Positions 1 to 8,939 of a stretch of 64,000 nucleotides of DNA are shown here, in pieces. Numbering within the stretch: position 1 is the first letter of the stretch; every line of letters starts with the position of its first letter. The notes beneath the pieces were generated by a model. It saw only the letters and a program-made list of their open reading frames with translations, was not told the origin of the DNA and ran no database searches. Position numbers and translations under genes: made by a program. Source of the DNA: Halorussus caseinilyticus (GTDB lineage Archaea; Halobacteriota; Halobacteria; Halobacteriales; Haladaptataceae); contig NZ_CP119809.1 in assembly GCF_029338395.1 (NCBI RefSeq), positions 3,224,001-3,288,000 on the forward strand, in the 5' to 3' direction.

Positions 1-1713
1 CACTACTCGCCCATCACGAGCGAGACGGCCGTCGACGCGGGCGACGAGTACATCTGCCCCGACTGCGCGAAAGAGGAGTTGGAGCGCGAACTCTCGTTCC
101 GGGGGGACCTCACGCGCGAAGCGCAGGACCGACTGGAGGAACTTCTGCTCGACGTGCAGGACTTGGAGCGCATCACGAACCTGCTGAAGGGTCAACTCGA
201 CCCCGACCTCACCAAGTTCGACGAGATAAGCGCGAACGTCGAGGACGTGGACAACATCCGGGTCGATTCGCTCAATCTCCATCCGGGCATCCAGAACCTG
301 CTCGAACCGCGCTTCGAGGAACTGCTCCCGGTCCAGAGCCTCGCGGTCCAGAACGGTCTGCTCGACGGCGATGACCAACTCGTCGTGAGCGCCACCGCGA
401 CCGGCAAGACCCTCGTCGGCGAGATGACCGGCATCGACCGCGTGCTGAACGGGCAGGGCAAGATGCTGTTTCTGGTCCCCCTCGTCGCGCTCGCCAACCA
501 GAAGCACGAGGACTTCGAGGACGAGTACGGTGACCTCGTGGACGTGACCATCCGCGTCGGCGCGAGCCGAGTTCGGGACGACGGCCACGCCTTCGACCCG
601 AACGCCGACGTTATCGTCGGCACCTACGAGGGCATCGACCACGCGCTCCGGACTGGCCGGGACTTGGGCGACATCGGGACCGTCGTCATCGACGAGGTTC
701 ACACCCTCAAAGAACAGGAGCGAGGCCACCGCCTCGACGGACTCATCGCGCGCCTCAAGCACTACTGCGAGACTCGCGCGAGCAGGCGCGAGGAGTACGG
801 CGGCGCGCAGTGGGTCTACCTCTCGGCGACGGTCGGCAACCCCGCCAGTCTCGCCGAGTCGCTGGAGGCCAACCTCGTGGAGTTCGAGGAGCGGCCGGTA
901 CCGCTCGAACGTCACGTCACCTTCGCCGACGGCAAGGAGAAACCCGACATCGAGAACAAACTCGTCAAGCGCGAGTTCGACACCAAGTCCTCGCAGGGCT
1001 ATCGCGGCCAGACCATCATCTTCACCAACTCCCGGCGGCGATGTCACGAGATTTCCCGCCAGTTGGAGTACAGTTCCGCGCCCTACCACGCGGGGCTCGA
1101 CTACGGCCGCCGGAAGAAGGTCGAACGCATGTTCGGGAATCAGGACCTCGCGGCGGTCGTCACGACCGCCGCGCTCGCGGCCGGGGTGGACTTCCCCGCC
1201 TCGCAGGTCATCTTCGACAACTTGGCGATGGGTATCGAGTGGCTCTCGGTTCAGGAGTTCCACCAGATGCTCGGACGGGCGGGGCGGCCGGACTACCACG
1301 ACCGGGGGAAGGTGTACGTTCTCGTGGAACCCGACGCCGCCTACCACAACAGCATGGAGATGTCCGAGGACGAAGTGGCCTTCAAACTCCTGAAAGGCGA
1401 GATGGAGAACGTCCGGACGCTCTACGACGAGAGCGCCGCCGTCGAGGAGACGCTTGCCAACATCACCGTCGCGGGCAAGCAGGCCAAGCGCCTCGGCGAC
1501 CGGATGATTGGCGAGATTCCGACCAAGCACGCCCTCGGCAAACTGCTGGAGTACGGTTTCATCGACGGACTCGAACCCACCGACCTCGGCCGGGTCGTCA
1601 CTACCCACTTCCTCGCGCCGGACGAGGCGTTCAAGATTCTCGACGGGGTTCGCAAGGACAAACATCCCTTCGACATCGCGGCCGAACTCGAACTCCACGG
1701 CGAAGAGGAGTGA
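1..1713 (+). CDS. DEAD/DEAH-box helicase, 5'-truncated by the window edge
   Basis: Superfamily 2 helicase whose reading frame is open from base 1, so its N-terminus lies outside the window. The visible part begins with a half zinc knuckle (CPDC at 52-63), then a charged helical stretch, then the helicase core. The core shows a Walker A variant ATATGKT near 391-411, DEVH Walker B near 694-705, SATVG near 823-837, and QMLGRAGRPD (motif VI) near 1264-1293. The acidic C-terminus follows a short winged-helix-like region. The order resembles haloarchaeal zinc-finger helicases of the Hel308/Ski2-like type (DUF5814 family, number recalled, not checked). It probably acts on DNA or RNA structures in repair or RNA turnover. 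A TTG at 79 could be read as a start but the frame and zinc ligands upstream argue against it. Confidence 0.85.
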   Translation, partial: HYSPITSETAVDAGDEYICPDCAKEELERELSFRGDLTREAQDRLEELLLDVQDLERITNLLKGQLDPDLTKFDEISANVEDVDNIRVDSLNLHPGIQNLLEPRFEELLPVQSLAVQNGLLDGDDQLVVSATATGKTLVGEMTGIDRVLNGQGKMLFLVPLVALANQKHEDFEDEYGDLVDVTIRVGASRVRDDGHAFDPNADVIVGTYEGIDHALRTGRDLGDIGTVVIDEVHTLKEQERGHRLDGLIARLKHYCETRASRREEYGGAQWVYLSATVGNPASLAESLEANLVEFEERPVPLERHVTFADGKEKPDIENKLVKREFDTKSSQGYRGQTIIFTNSRRRCHEISRQLEYSSAPYHAGLDYGRRKKVERMFGNQDLAAVVTTAALAAGVDFPASQVIFDNLAMGIEWLSVQEFHQMLGRAGRPDYHDRGKVYVLVEPDAAYHNSMEMSEDEVAFKLLKGEMENVRTLYDESAAVEETLANITVAGKQAKRLGDRMIGEIPTKHALGKLLEYGFIDGLEPTDLGRVVTTHFLAPDEAFKILDGVRKDKHPFDIAAELELHGEEE

Positions 1714-1788
1714 GAAAAGCTACAATTCCGGCGTCTGACGCTCGTCTGCCGGGTTTTAATGTGGGATAGTGGTAAACTCCCGGTATCG

Positions 1789-2088
1789 ATGGCGACAGCA
1801 GACGGCAATCGGTCGCGGACGGAACGAGACCCCGCCTACGAGACGCGTCACGAGACCGGCGGGGAAGCGTCGCTCAGCGAGACGATTATCGACGCTGTCG
1901 CAACGGCCGAGGACGTTGACCCCACGAGTTGCGACCTCGGTCTGTACGAGGCGGTGGACCTCGAAGCACTCGACACACTGTTCGACCGGCGGTCCGCGGA
2001 CGACCACTGGCGCTTCGAGTTCGCTATCGACGAGTTTCTGGTCACGGTCACGGGCGACGGCCGTGTCACCGTGTGTGAGACTCGATAG
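1789..2088 (+). CDS. HalOD1 output-domain protein
   Basis: A 99-residue acidic protein consisting almost only of a HalOD1 domain, the small haloarchaeal output module seen alone or after receiver and PAS domains. The visible pattern is an amphipathic helix (VATAEDVDP), a 'LYEAVDLEALDTLF' helix, then two strands ending in VTVTGDGRVTV. I chose the ATG at 1789 rather than the in-frame ATG at 1759, because the ten residues between are not domain-like and a TATA-like TTTTAATG lies at 1754-1761. It stands alone between the helicase and a permease. Its function is presumed to be signal output or regulation; no partner is visible nearby. Confidence 0.8.
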   Translation: MATADGNRSRTERDPAYETRHETGGEASLSETIIDAVATAEDVDPTSCDLGLYEAVDLEALDTLFDRRSADDHWRFEFAIDEFLVTVTGDGRVTVCETR

Positions 2089-2145
2089 CCACGACGCCGT
2101 GTCGTAGCGCATCTTTTTTGAGTTCGCCGCGAATTGTAGCCGAAC

Positions 2146-3963
2146 GTGGCACTCTCGCTGACGCCGGGCATCGTCGTCGTCTTCGCCGTCATCCTGATTG
2201 CGCTGGTGCTGTTCGCTACCGAACCCGTCCCCATCGACATCACCGCCATCGGCATCATGGTGGCGCTGATGATTCTGGAACCGTGGACGCAGGTCTCGGC
2301 CGCGGAGGGCGTCTCCGGGTTCGCCAGTTCCGCGACCATCACCGTGCTGGCGATGTTCATCCTCAGCTACGGCGTCCAGCGGACCGGCGCGGTCCAGATT
2401 CTCGGCCGGAAGATTGGGGCGTTCACGGGAGACGACGAGACTCGCCAACTCGGTGCGACCATCGGCGTCGTCGGCTCTATCTCGGGGTTCATCAACAATA
2501 CCGCCGCAGTCGCCATCCTCATGCCGATGGTGACGGACCTCGCTCACGAGGGCAACACCTCCCCCTCGAAACTGCTGCTTCCTCTCTCGTACGCCTCGAT
2601 GTTCGGCGGCACGCTCACACTCATCGGCACTTCGACCAACATTCTGGCGAGTTCGGTCGCCGCCGACCTCGGGGTGGCGGGCGCGCCGTTCTCGATGTTC
2701 GAGTTCACCCAACTCGGCGTCGTGGTCGCTATCGTCGGCACCGTCTACCTGATGACTCTCGGCAGGTGGCTCACCCCCGCGCGCATCCCGCCGGAGGACG
2801 ACCTCACCGAGGAGTTCGAACTCGAGGAGTACCTGACCGAGGTGGTCGTCCGCGAGGACTCGCCGCTGGTCGGCCAGACCGTCAGGGACGCGCTCGCCGA
2901 CACGGACTTCGACGTGGACATCGTTCAACTCATCCGCGGAGAAAAGTCGTTCGCCGAACCGCTCGGCCCGAAGCAGATTCAGGTCGACGACATCTTCGCG
3001 GTCCGGACCGACCGCGACACGCTCTTGAACCTCATCGACGCCGAGGGTCTCGCGCTGGTTCCGAACGTGGACGTGACCGAGGAGGAACTCGAAACCGCCG
3101 ACCAAGAGCGTAACCTCGTGGAGGTCGTCGTCGCTCCCCGGTCGTCGCTGGTCGGCAAGACCTTGGCGACGGCGAGTTTCCGGGAGCGCTACGACGCGAC
3201 GGTGCTGGCGCTCCGGCGCGGCCCGGAGTTCATCCGCAAGCGCATGGACCACGCCGGGTTGCAGGTCGGCGACACCCTGCTCGTCTACGCGACCCCCGAC
3301 AGCATCTCGCGGTTGAACGTCAACCGCGACTTCATCGTGGCACAGGAAATCGAGCGTCCGGACTACCGGGAGTCGAAGATTCCGCTCGCGGTGGGTATCG
3401 TCGCGGCAGTGGTCGCGGTGGCCGCACTCGACGTGCTTCCAATCATGGTCTCGGCGCTCGCCGGTGCGCTGGTGATGGTCGTGACGGGCGTCCTCGAACC
3501 GCCGGAGGTGTACGACGCGGTGGAGTGGGACGTTATCTTCCTGCTCGCGGGCGTGATTCCGCTCGGCATCGCCATGCAGAAGACCGGCGCGGCCGACCTC
3601 ATCGCCGACCTGCTGGTGATGTCCGCGGCCTTCCTGCCCGCAATCGCGGTCCTCGGCACCTTCTACGTCGTGACCGCGGTGCTGACCAACATCGTCAGCA
3701 ACAACGCGAGCGTCGTGCTGATGATTCCGGTCGCCGTCGAAGCGGCCGCGCAACTCGACGCCAACCCCTTCGCGTTCGTGCTGGCGGTGACGTTCGCGGC
3801 ATCGACGGCGTTCATGACGCCGGTGGGCTACCAGACGAACCTCTTCGTCTACGGGCCGGGCGGCTACAAGTTCACCGACTACGTGCGAGTCGGCACGCCG
3901 CTCCAAATCGTCTTTGCCGTCGTCACGACGCTCGGCATCGCGGCGTTCTGGGGTGTGACGTAG
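2146..3963 (+). CDS. SLC13/DASS-type permease with two RCK_C domains
   Basis: A 605-residue integral membrane protein of the ion-transporter superfamily (SLC13, CitMHS-like). About five membrane segments occupy residues 5-210. Two cytoplasmic TrkA-C/RCK_C domains follow at about 225-300 and 320-395, and six or so further segments run to the C-terminus. The two hairpin signatures SGFINNTAAVAILMP (N half) and TNIVSNNASVVLMIP (C half) are the substrate and sodium-binding repeats of this fold. Transport of dicarboxylate, sulfate or another anion is likely, but the substrate cannot be read from sequence. The start is a GTG at 2146, and T-rich DNA (TTTTTTG) lies just upstream. It is a single-gene unit. 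Confidence 0.88.
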   Translation: MALSLTPGIVVVFAVILIALVLFATEPVPIDITAIGIMVALMILEPWTQVSAAEGVSGFASSATITVLAMFILSYGVQRTGAVQILGRKIGAFTGDDETRQLGATIGVVGSISGFINNTAAVAILMPMVTDLAHEGNTSPSKLLLPLSYASMFGGTLTLIGTSTNILASSVAADLGVAGAPFSMFEFTQLGVVVAIVGTVYLMTLGRWLTPARIPPEDDLTEEFELEEYLTEVVVREDSPLVGQTVRDALADTDFDVDIVQLIRGEKSFAEPLGPKQIQVDDIFAVRTDRDTLLNLIDAEGLALVPNVDVTEEELETADQERNLVEVVVAPRSSLVGKTLATASFRERYDATVLALRRGPEFIRKRMDHAGLQVGDTLLVYATPDSISRLNVNRDFIVAQEIERPDYRESKIPLAVGIVAAVVAVAALDVLPIMVSALAGALVMVVTGVLEPPEVYDAVEWDVIFLLAGVIPLGIAMQKTGAADLIADLLVMSAAFLPAIAVLGTFYVVTAVLTNIVSNNASVVLMIPVAVEAAAQLDANPFAFVLAVTFAASTAFMTPVGYQTNLFVYGPGGYKFTDYVRVGTPLQIVFAVVTTLGIAAFWGVT

Positions 3964-3991
3964 ATTTCCCATTCCTTCAGATACGTATAGA

Positions 3992-3999
3992 TTCTTTTT
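3992..3999 (+). terminator. U-rich termination tract after the SLC13 permease
   Basis: A TTCTTTTT run lies about 30 bp past the permease stop in an AT-rich patch with a second TCTTTA run at 4013. Archaeal RNA polymerase terminates at such U-tracts without a hairpin. Assigned by composition and position only. Confidence 0.45.
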
Positions 4000-4101
4000 A
4001 GGAACAAAAATACGTCTTTAGGAATTATTTCTATTTCTCTCTCGCTGGCGGTCGGCACAAACGAAACTCTTTACAGGCACTGCCGCGCTATGAACAGATG
4101 C

Positions 4102-4174
4102 GGGACCGTGGGGTAGCTTGGTATCCTTTCGGCCTTGGGTGCCGATAACCCCGGTTCGAATCCGGGCGGTCCCA
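4102..4174 (+). tRNA. tRNA-Pro(UGG)
   Basis: A complete cloverleaf of 73 nt. Acceptor arms GGGACCG and CGGTCCC pair fully, with discriminator A. The anticodon stem TCGGC/GCCGA (4129-4133/4141-4145) encloses the loop CTTGGGT with anticodon TGG at 4136-4138. The T stem CCCGG/CCGGG encloses TTCGAAT. There is no intron and CCA is not encoded, as usual in archaea. A TTTACA box about 33 bp upstream (4070) may be its promoter. Confidence 0.95.
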
Positions 4175-4273
4175 TACCACTTTTTCCTGCGGTCGGCGCG
4201 TCGCGCCTCCCTTGCAAAAACGTGGGGAAAAGCCGCATCGCTCGCTGACGCTCGCTCGAAACAGCACCGCGAG

Positions 4274-4291
4274 CGCCTCGCGTGCGAGGCG
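4274..4291. repeat. short perfect hairpin between tRNA-Pro and mcm
   Basis: The sequence CGCCTCGC (4274-4281) is followed after two bases by its exact complement GCGAGGCG (4284-4291). It lies between the tRNA and the mcm promoter in the 218-bp gap. It may terminate an upstream transcript or be a degenerate relic of the palindromic repeats seen elsewhere in the window. Confidence 0.4.
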
Positions 4292-4311
4292 TCCGCTCGT
4301 CGCAAACCGCT

Positions 4312-4319
4312 TTATAAGC
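4312..4319 (+). promoter_or_regulatory. TATA box of the mcm transcription unit
   Basis: TTTATAAG lies about 75 bp before the mcm ATG and is a good match to the archaeal TATA consensus. A purine-rich GGAGGAGG sits at about 4366-4373, roughly 20 bp before the start, which is rather far for a ribosome-binding site. Confidence 0.5.
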
Positions 4320-4392
4320 CCCTCGTCGGCGGCTCTACTTCCGGTACGCTTTACGAAGGTTCTTACCGGAGGAGGAACTACGAATTGGGTGA

Positions 4393-7300
4393 ATGGCTCG
4401 CGCGGAGAATACGGAGCTGATTGACGATTTCGAGCAGTTCTACCGGCGGTACTACAGCGACGAAATCGGGGAACTCGCCCAGAACTACCCGAACGAACAG
4501 CGGTCACTCTACGTCGATTGGACCGACCTCTATCGGTACGACGCGGACCTCGCGGACGACTTCATCTCCCAACCCGAACAGCTACAGGAGTACGCCGAGG
4601 AAGCACTCCGACTCTACGACCTCCCGGTGGACGTGAGTCTCGGGCAGGCCCACGTCCGCATCGAGAACTTGGGCCAGCAGACCGACATCCGGGACATCCG
4701 CGCCCGACACGTCAACAACCTCGTCAGCGTGCAGGGCATCGTCCGGAAGGCGACCAACGTCCGGCCCAAGATTCAGGAGGCCGCCTTCGAGTGCCAGCGA
4801 TGTGGCACGCTGACCTACATCCCCCAGAGCGGCGGCGACTTTCAGGAACCCCACGAGTGTCAGGGCTGTGAGCGTCAGGGACCGTTCCAGATAAACTTCG
4901 ACCAGTCGGAGTTCGTGGACTCCCAGAAAATCCGCGTTCAGGAGAGTCCCGAAGGACTCCGCGGCGGCGAGACGCCCCAGAGCATCGACGTTCACATCGA
5001 AGACGACATAACCGGCGAGGTGACGCCCGGCGACCACGTTCGGGTCACGGGCGTTCTCCACCTTGAACAGCAGGGAAGCGGACAGGACAAGTCCGCCGTC
5101 TTCGACGTGTACATGGACGGGATGTCCGTGACCATAGAGGACGAGGAGTTCGAGGACATGGACATCACCGACGAGGACAAGAAGGAAATCGTCGAACTCT
5201 CCCAAGAAGACGACATCTACGAGCAGATGGTCGATTCGATGGCTCCGGCCATCTACGGCTACGAACAGGAGAAGTTGGCGATGATTCTCCAGTTGTTCTC
5301 GGGCGTGACCAAGCACTTGCCCGACGAGTCCCGAATCCGCGGGGACCTCCACATGCTGTTGATAGGCGACCCCGGCACGGGTAAGTGCGTTCGTGGTGAC
5401 ACGAAAGTCACGCTCGCGGATGGCACCGAGAGACCTATCGGCGAAGTCGTCGAGTCGAACCTCACCGACCCCGAACCGATAGACGACGGCGTGTACCAAG
5501 AGGTCGATATTCCGCTCCCGTCGATGGACGACGACGGAACGCTCGTCCAGAAGCGTGCGACGAAAGTCTGGAAGCGGGAAGCGCCCGACAAGATGTATCT
5601 CATTCGGACGACGAGCGGAACTGAACTCGAAGTTACGCCGTCTCATCCGCTGTTCGTGCAGTCTGGCGGTACCTTCGATGCTGTTCGGGCAGAAGACCTT
5701 CGGGAAGATGATTTCGTCGCAACACCCCGAACGCTCCCGATTGAGGAAGACGACACACTCAACGTAGACTACAGACGGTCGAAGTCCCACAACGCCGTCC
5801 GTCTCGAATCTAATCGTAAGTCCGCCAGTGCCGAAGCAGTAGATGAGGGAACGAAAAACACCAACGCTGACGTAATCCCTGCCCTGTCCGACGAACTTCG
5901 GCGTCTTAGAGAGTCGCTCGCGCTTTCCCAGTCCGAGTGTGGACTCGCCCGTTCTACGTACCAACACTACGAACGCGGCGACCGAAACCCGAGTCGGAAG
6001 AGCCTAAAAACTCTCGTGACGGCGTTCGAGAACCGCCTCGAACGACTCCGCGAACTCAGTCAGAAGGTCGAAGAGGGTGACTGGGAAGCCGTCGAAACGG
6101 CGCGCCGAGAACTGCATCTTTCCCAGCAGGAGTTGGCCGACGGTATCGGTGTCTGTCAGCGGTCGGTCAGCCTCTACGAACAGGGTGACGTTGCTCCTGA
6201 CGGTGGCCGTGTGACTGACGCAAAAGGCGTAGTTCTAGACCGGATAGACGAAGCACTTCGCGTCGAGAACGACGTACAGTCACTACGGTCACTTGCTGAT
6301 AGTGACGTTACGTGGGACCAAATCGAATCCATCGAGTCCGTCGAACCGGACTACGACTGGGTGTACGACCTCGAAGTCGCGGATACGCACAACTATCTCA
6401 CGAACAACGTCGTCTCCCACAATTCTCAAATGCTCTCCTACGTACAGAACATCGCGCCGCGGTCGGTCTACACCTCCGGGAAGGGCAGTTCGAGCGCGGG
6501 ACTTACCGCTGCAGCTGTTAGAGACGACTTCGGCGACGGCCAGCAGTGGACCCTCGAAGCGGGTGCGCTCGTCCTCGCCGACAAGGGCGTCGCGGCGGTG
6601 GACGAGTTGGACAAGATGGCACCCGACGACCGCTCGGCGATGCACGAGGGTCTCGAACAGCAGAAGATTTCGGTCTCGAAGGCGGGCATCAACGCCACCC
6701 TCAAGTCGCGTTGCTCGTTGCTCGGCGCGGCAAACCCCAAGTACGGCCGGTTCGACCAGTACGAACCCATCGGCGAGCAAATCGACCTCGAACCCGCACT
6801 CATCTCCCGGTTCGACCTCATCTTCACCGTCACCGACCAACCCGACGAGGAACACGACAAGCGACTGGCCGAACACATCATCCAGACCAACTACGCGGGC
6901 CAACTGAACACCCAGCGCACGGAGATGAGCGCGCCGAACATCTCCGAGGAGGAGGTCCGTAGCCAGACCGAGGAAGTCGCGCCCGCAATCGACGCCGACC
7001 TCCTGCGCAAGTACATCGCCTACTCGAAGCGCAACTGCTTCCCGACGATGACCGAGGAGGCCAAGCGGACCATCGAAGACTTCTACGTGGACCTCCGGAC
7101 GAAAGGTGCCGACGAGGACGCGCCGGTGCCCGTCACGGCCCGGAAACTGGAGGCGCTGGTCCGTCTCTCGGAGGCCAGCGCCCGCGTTCGCCTCTCGGAC
7201 GAGGTTGAGACCGAGGACGCCGAGCGCGCGGTCGAAATCACGCGCTCGTGTCTCCAAGACATCGGCGTGGACCCCGAAACCGGGCAGTTCGACGCCGACG

Positions 7301-7527
7301 TGGTTGAAACTGGGCAATCGAAGTCCCAGCGCGACCGCATCAAGAACCTCAAGCAACTCATCAGCGACATCGAGGAGGACTACGAGGAGGGCGCGCCCGT
7401 AGACGAAGTGATGGCCCGCGCCGACGAAATCGGGATGGAGCAGTCGAAGGCCGAACACGAGATAGACAAACTCAAACAGAAGGGAGAGGTGTACGAACCC
7501 TCGACCGACCACCTGAGGACGACGTAG
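4393..7527 (+). CDS. mcm: MCM replicative helicase precursor with an intein in Walker A
   Basis: The replicative DNA helicase that forms the hexameric motor at the fork. The precursor has 1044 residues; removing the intein (residues 332-677) leaves 698, the normal haloarchaeal MCM length. The N-terminal domain holds the zinc ribbon CQRCG...CQGC (about residues 134-158). The AAA+ core has Walker A GDPGTGK-S split by the intein, Walker B DELDKM, sensor 1 (AANPKYG) and the arginine finger in ISRFDLIF. A C-terminal winged helix follows. Because the intein sits immediately after the catalytic lysine, helicase activity depends on splicing. A short conserved gene follows with one base of spacing, so the two are likely co-transcribed. 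Confidence 0.97.
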   Translation: MARAENTELIDDFEQFYRRYYSDEIGELAQNYPNEQRSLYVDWTDLYRYDADLADDFISQPEQLQEYAEEALRLYDLPVDVSLGQAHVRIENLGQQTDIRDIRARHVNNLVSVQGIVRKATNVRPKIQEAAFECQRCGTLTYIPQSGGDFQEPHECQGCERQGPFQINFDQSEFVDSQKIRVQESPEGLRGGETPQSIDVHIEDDITGEVTPGDHVRVTGVLHLEQQGSGQDKSAVFDVYMDGMSVTIEDEEFEDMDITDEDKKEIVELSQEDDIYEQMVDSMAPAIYGYEQEKLAMILQLFSGVTKHLPDESRIRGDLHMLLIGDPGTGKCVRGDTKVTLADGTERPIGEVVESNLTDPEPIDDGVYQEVDIPLPSMDDDGTLVQKRATKVWKREAPDKMYLIRTTSGTELEVTPSHPLFVQSGGTFDAVRAEDLREDDFVATPRTLPIEEDDTLNVDYRRSKSHNAVRLESNRKSASAEAVDEGTKNTNADVIPALSDELRRLRESLALSQSECGLARSTYQHYERGDRNPSRKSLKTLVTAFENRLERLRELSQKVEEGDWEAVETARRELHLSQQELADGIGVCQRSVSLYEQGDVAPDGGRVTDAKGVVLDRIDEALRVENDVQSLRSLADSDVTWDQIESIESVEPDYDWVYDLEVADTHNYLTNNVVSHNSQMLSYVQNIAPRSVYTSGKGSSSAGLTAAAVRDDFGDGQQWTLEAGALVLADKGVAAVDELDKMAPDDRSAMHEGLEQQKISVSKAGINATLKSRCSLLGAANPKYGRFDQYEPIGEQIDLEPALISRFDLIFTVTDQPDEEHDKRLAEHIIQTNYAGQLNTQRTEMSAPNISEEEVRSQTEEVAPAIDADLLRKYIAYSKRNCFPTMTEEAKRTIEDFYVDLRTKGADEDAPVPVTARKLEALVRLSEASARVRLSDEVETEDAERAVEITRSCLQDIGVDPETGQFDADVVETGQSKSQRDRIKNLKQLISDIEEDYEEGAPVDEVMARADEIGMEQSKAEHEIDKLKQKGEVYEPSTDHLRTT
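5386..6423 (+). mobile_element. MCM intein, 346 residues, with two XRE-type HTH motifs and no visible LAGLIDADG
   Basis: The self-splicing protein element starts at Cys332 (block A, CVRGDTKVTLADG) and ends at His676-Asn677 before extein Ser678. Block B is VTPSHPLF with Thr415 and His418. Blocks F and G are YDLEVADTHNYLTNN and VVSHN. The splicing residues are therefore all present. The region between the splicing halves should hold a homing endonuclease. Instead it holds two Cro/C1-like helix-turn-helix units, at about residues 497-545 (LSQSECGLARSTYQHYERG) and 569-603 (LSQQELADGIG). I found no pair of LAGLIDADG helices. Homing ability is therefore probably lost. The insertion site is the well-known CDC21/MCM P-loop site. 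Confidence 0.93.
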
Positions 7528-7528
7528 G

Positions 7529-7807
7529 ATGGACCGCATCTCCGCCCTCCGGAACGTCGAGGACGCGCTGGCCGACTTCGAGTCCGGCGAGACGGACCTC
7601 GAAGCGACCGAACGCCGCGTCCTGAACGTGCTACGGACCTACGCCACCGAGTTCGAGGACGGCGACCTCACGACCTATCGAGCGACCGGCGGAGAGCGTG
7701 CTGAGGGGATCGTCGTCGTTGCCGAGTCCCAATCGGCGGCCAGAGACCGCGTGACGGACCTCCTCGACGCCGACGAACTGGAGTTCGAGGTCGAACGGAT
7801 GGGTTGA
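7529..7807 (+). CDS. conserved haloarchaeal small protein of unknown function
   Basis: A 92-residue acidic protein beginning one base after the mcm stop, so it is almost certainly in the same transcript. Sequence shows two N-terminal helices (DRISALRNVEDALADFE and LEATERRVLNVLRTYATEF) followed by an alpha/beta segment with IVVVAESQSAARDRVTDLL. There is no zinc, P-loop or membrane motif. It looks like one of the haloarchaea-only families placed beside mcm (DUF7854-type, number not verified). A link to replication is suggested only by position. Confidence 0.7.
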   Translation: MDRISALRNVEDALADFESGETDLEATERRVLNVLRTYATEFEDGDLTTYRATGGERAEGIVVVAESQSAARDRVTDLLDADELEFEVERMG

Positions 7808-7836
7808 CAAGTCACGGACTGGGTAATTCAGAGGGG

Positions 7837-7846
7837 AAAATAAATA
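7837..7846 (+). promoter_or_regulatory. TATA-like box upstream of the KaiC-like gene
   Basis: An A/T block (AAAATAAATA) in otherwise GC-rich DNA lies about 80 bp before the next start codon. It separates the mcm pair from the next transcription unit, whose 5' leader would be about 55 nt. Confidence 0.4.
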
Positions 7847-7927
7847 AGCTAGGTTCCCTTAGAAGGACCCGTTCGGACGTATCACCAATCTGGGGTCGAA
7901 ACGGGACGAAACGGAACGACACTATCG

Positions 7928-8563
7928 ATGCAATCCAAGGGTCACGACGAAAGCGAGTCGCTTACGAACGAAGTCGAGCGAGGGGCCTGCGTCTTGCTAC
8001 TCGCGCCGTCGATTCACGCGACCACCGAGGACGCGTGTCTCGACCTCCTCACGTTCGACGACCCCACCGACGAGAACGTTCTCTGGGTCACGTACACGCG
8101 CTCGCCGGACACCTGTGTCCGCGACTGGTTGACGCGTGCGGGGACGAAATCCCGAAACATGCGGGTCGTCAGCGTCGGCGAGACGACGCGTTCGGCGTCG
8201 GCGAACGCGAGCGGTGACGACGTGCCCGCGCCGGGCGACGACGTGGTAGACACGCTCTCGAACCCCGGCGACCTGACGGGTCTCGGTATCAAACTCAGCG
8301 AAGTTCTCAAGCAGTGGAGCGGCGACGGCGGCCAGACCGTCGCGTGCTTCGACTCGCTGACCGCCCTGCTTCAGTACGCCGACTTACAGACCGTCTACAA
8401 GTTCCTCCACGTCCTGACGGGGCGGTTCGACGCGGCGGACGTGACCGCTCACTTCCACCTCGACCCCGACGCCTGCGACCAGCAGACCGTCAGCACGCTC
8501 ACGTCGCTTTTCGATACCGTCATCGAACTCGACAACGGCGAGTGGACGGTCCGGAGCAGATAG
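7928..8563 (+). CDS. RecA/KaiC-like fold protein without a P-loop (HTR-like family)
   Basis: A 211-residue soluble protein. It has the strand order of a RecA/KaiC ATPase core: ACVLLLAPSIHATTEDAC where the P-loop would be, then VLWVTYTRSPDTCVRDWL, RVVSVGE, QTVACFDSLTALLQYADLQTVYKFL (Walker-B-like with D and S), and a final IELDNGEWTV. No GxxxxGK(S/T) is present, so nucleotide hydrolysis is unlikely. Haloarchaea carry many such degenerate KaiC relatives (HTR-like, DUF7504-type) thought to have regulatory roles. A paralogue lies at 45.8-46.4 kb. It is separated from mcm by its own promoter region. Confidence 0.72.
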   Translation: MQSKGHDESESLTNEVERGACVLLLAPSIHATTEDACLDLLTFDDPTDENVLWVTYTRSPDTCVRDWLTRAGTKSRNMRVVSVGETTRSASANASGDDVPAPGDDVVDTLSNPGDLTGLGIKLSEVLKQWSGDGGQTVACFDSLTALLQYADLQTVYKFLHVLTGRFDAADVTAHFHLDPDACDQQTVSTLTSLFDTVIELDNGEWTVRSR

Positions 8564-8600
8564 CGTACTTTTAAATCCGGCGACGGAGCAACCTACTGCC

Positions 8601-8939
8601 GTGTTACTGGTCGTCACGTACTCGCAGGCCGCGCGCCAGACGCTCCGGAACGTCTGTAACGGACACGACGAGACCGTCGTCCAGCGATTCGGCCGGGCGG
8701 CACTGCTGGAGGCGACCGAACTCGGGGCGTTCCTCGCGCTTCGCCTCCGCGCGAAACACGCTGGCGACGTGCAAGTAGAGCGGACCGCGCCGTTCAACGA
8801 GTTCGAGGACGCTCCCGAGGCGGTTCGGGACGCGGCGGCGGCCTACGAGGACCGCGAGCATCCGAGTACCCCCTACGCGAAGTTCGCTGTCGGCACCGAC
8901 CACCCGGACCTCGACGCGATGCGCGGCGTCGAACTATGA
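8601..8939 (+). CDS. conserved haloarchaeal protein of unknown function (DUF7855-type)
   Basis: A 112-residue protein starting at a GTG. The N-terminus MLLVVTYSQAARQTLRNVC is a strand-helix unit, then VVQRFGRAALLEATELGAFLALRLRAKH, and the C-terminal half ends TPYAKFAVGTDHPDLDAMRG. No catalytic motif is recognisable. Its last codons overlap the next gene by four bases (ATGA), so the two are translationally coupled. A TATA-like ACTTTTAAAT at 8567-8576 lies before it. Confidence 0.7.
   Translation: MLLVVTYSQAARQTLRNVCNGHDETVVQRFGRAALLEATELGAFLALRLRAKHAGDVQVERTAPFNEFEDAPEAVRDAAAAYEDREHPSTPYAKFAVGTDHPDLDAMRGVEL

Noticed and set aside
1756-3972. 738-codon open frame on the minus strand opposite the SLC13 permease
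   Set aside because: Composition is His/Arg/Asp-rich antisense sequence typical of high-GC genomes, with no domain. The plus-strand permease explains the region.
4088-4507. Minus- and plus-strand frames across tRNA-Pro and the mcm promoter
   Set aside because: They overlap a well-folded tRNA and a TATA box and have no protein-like pattern.
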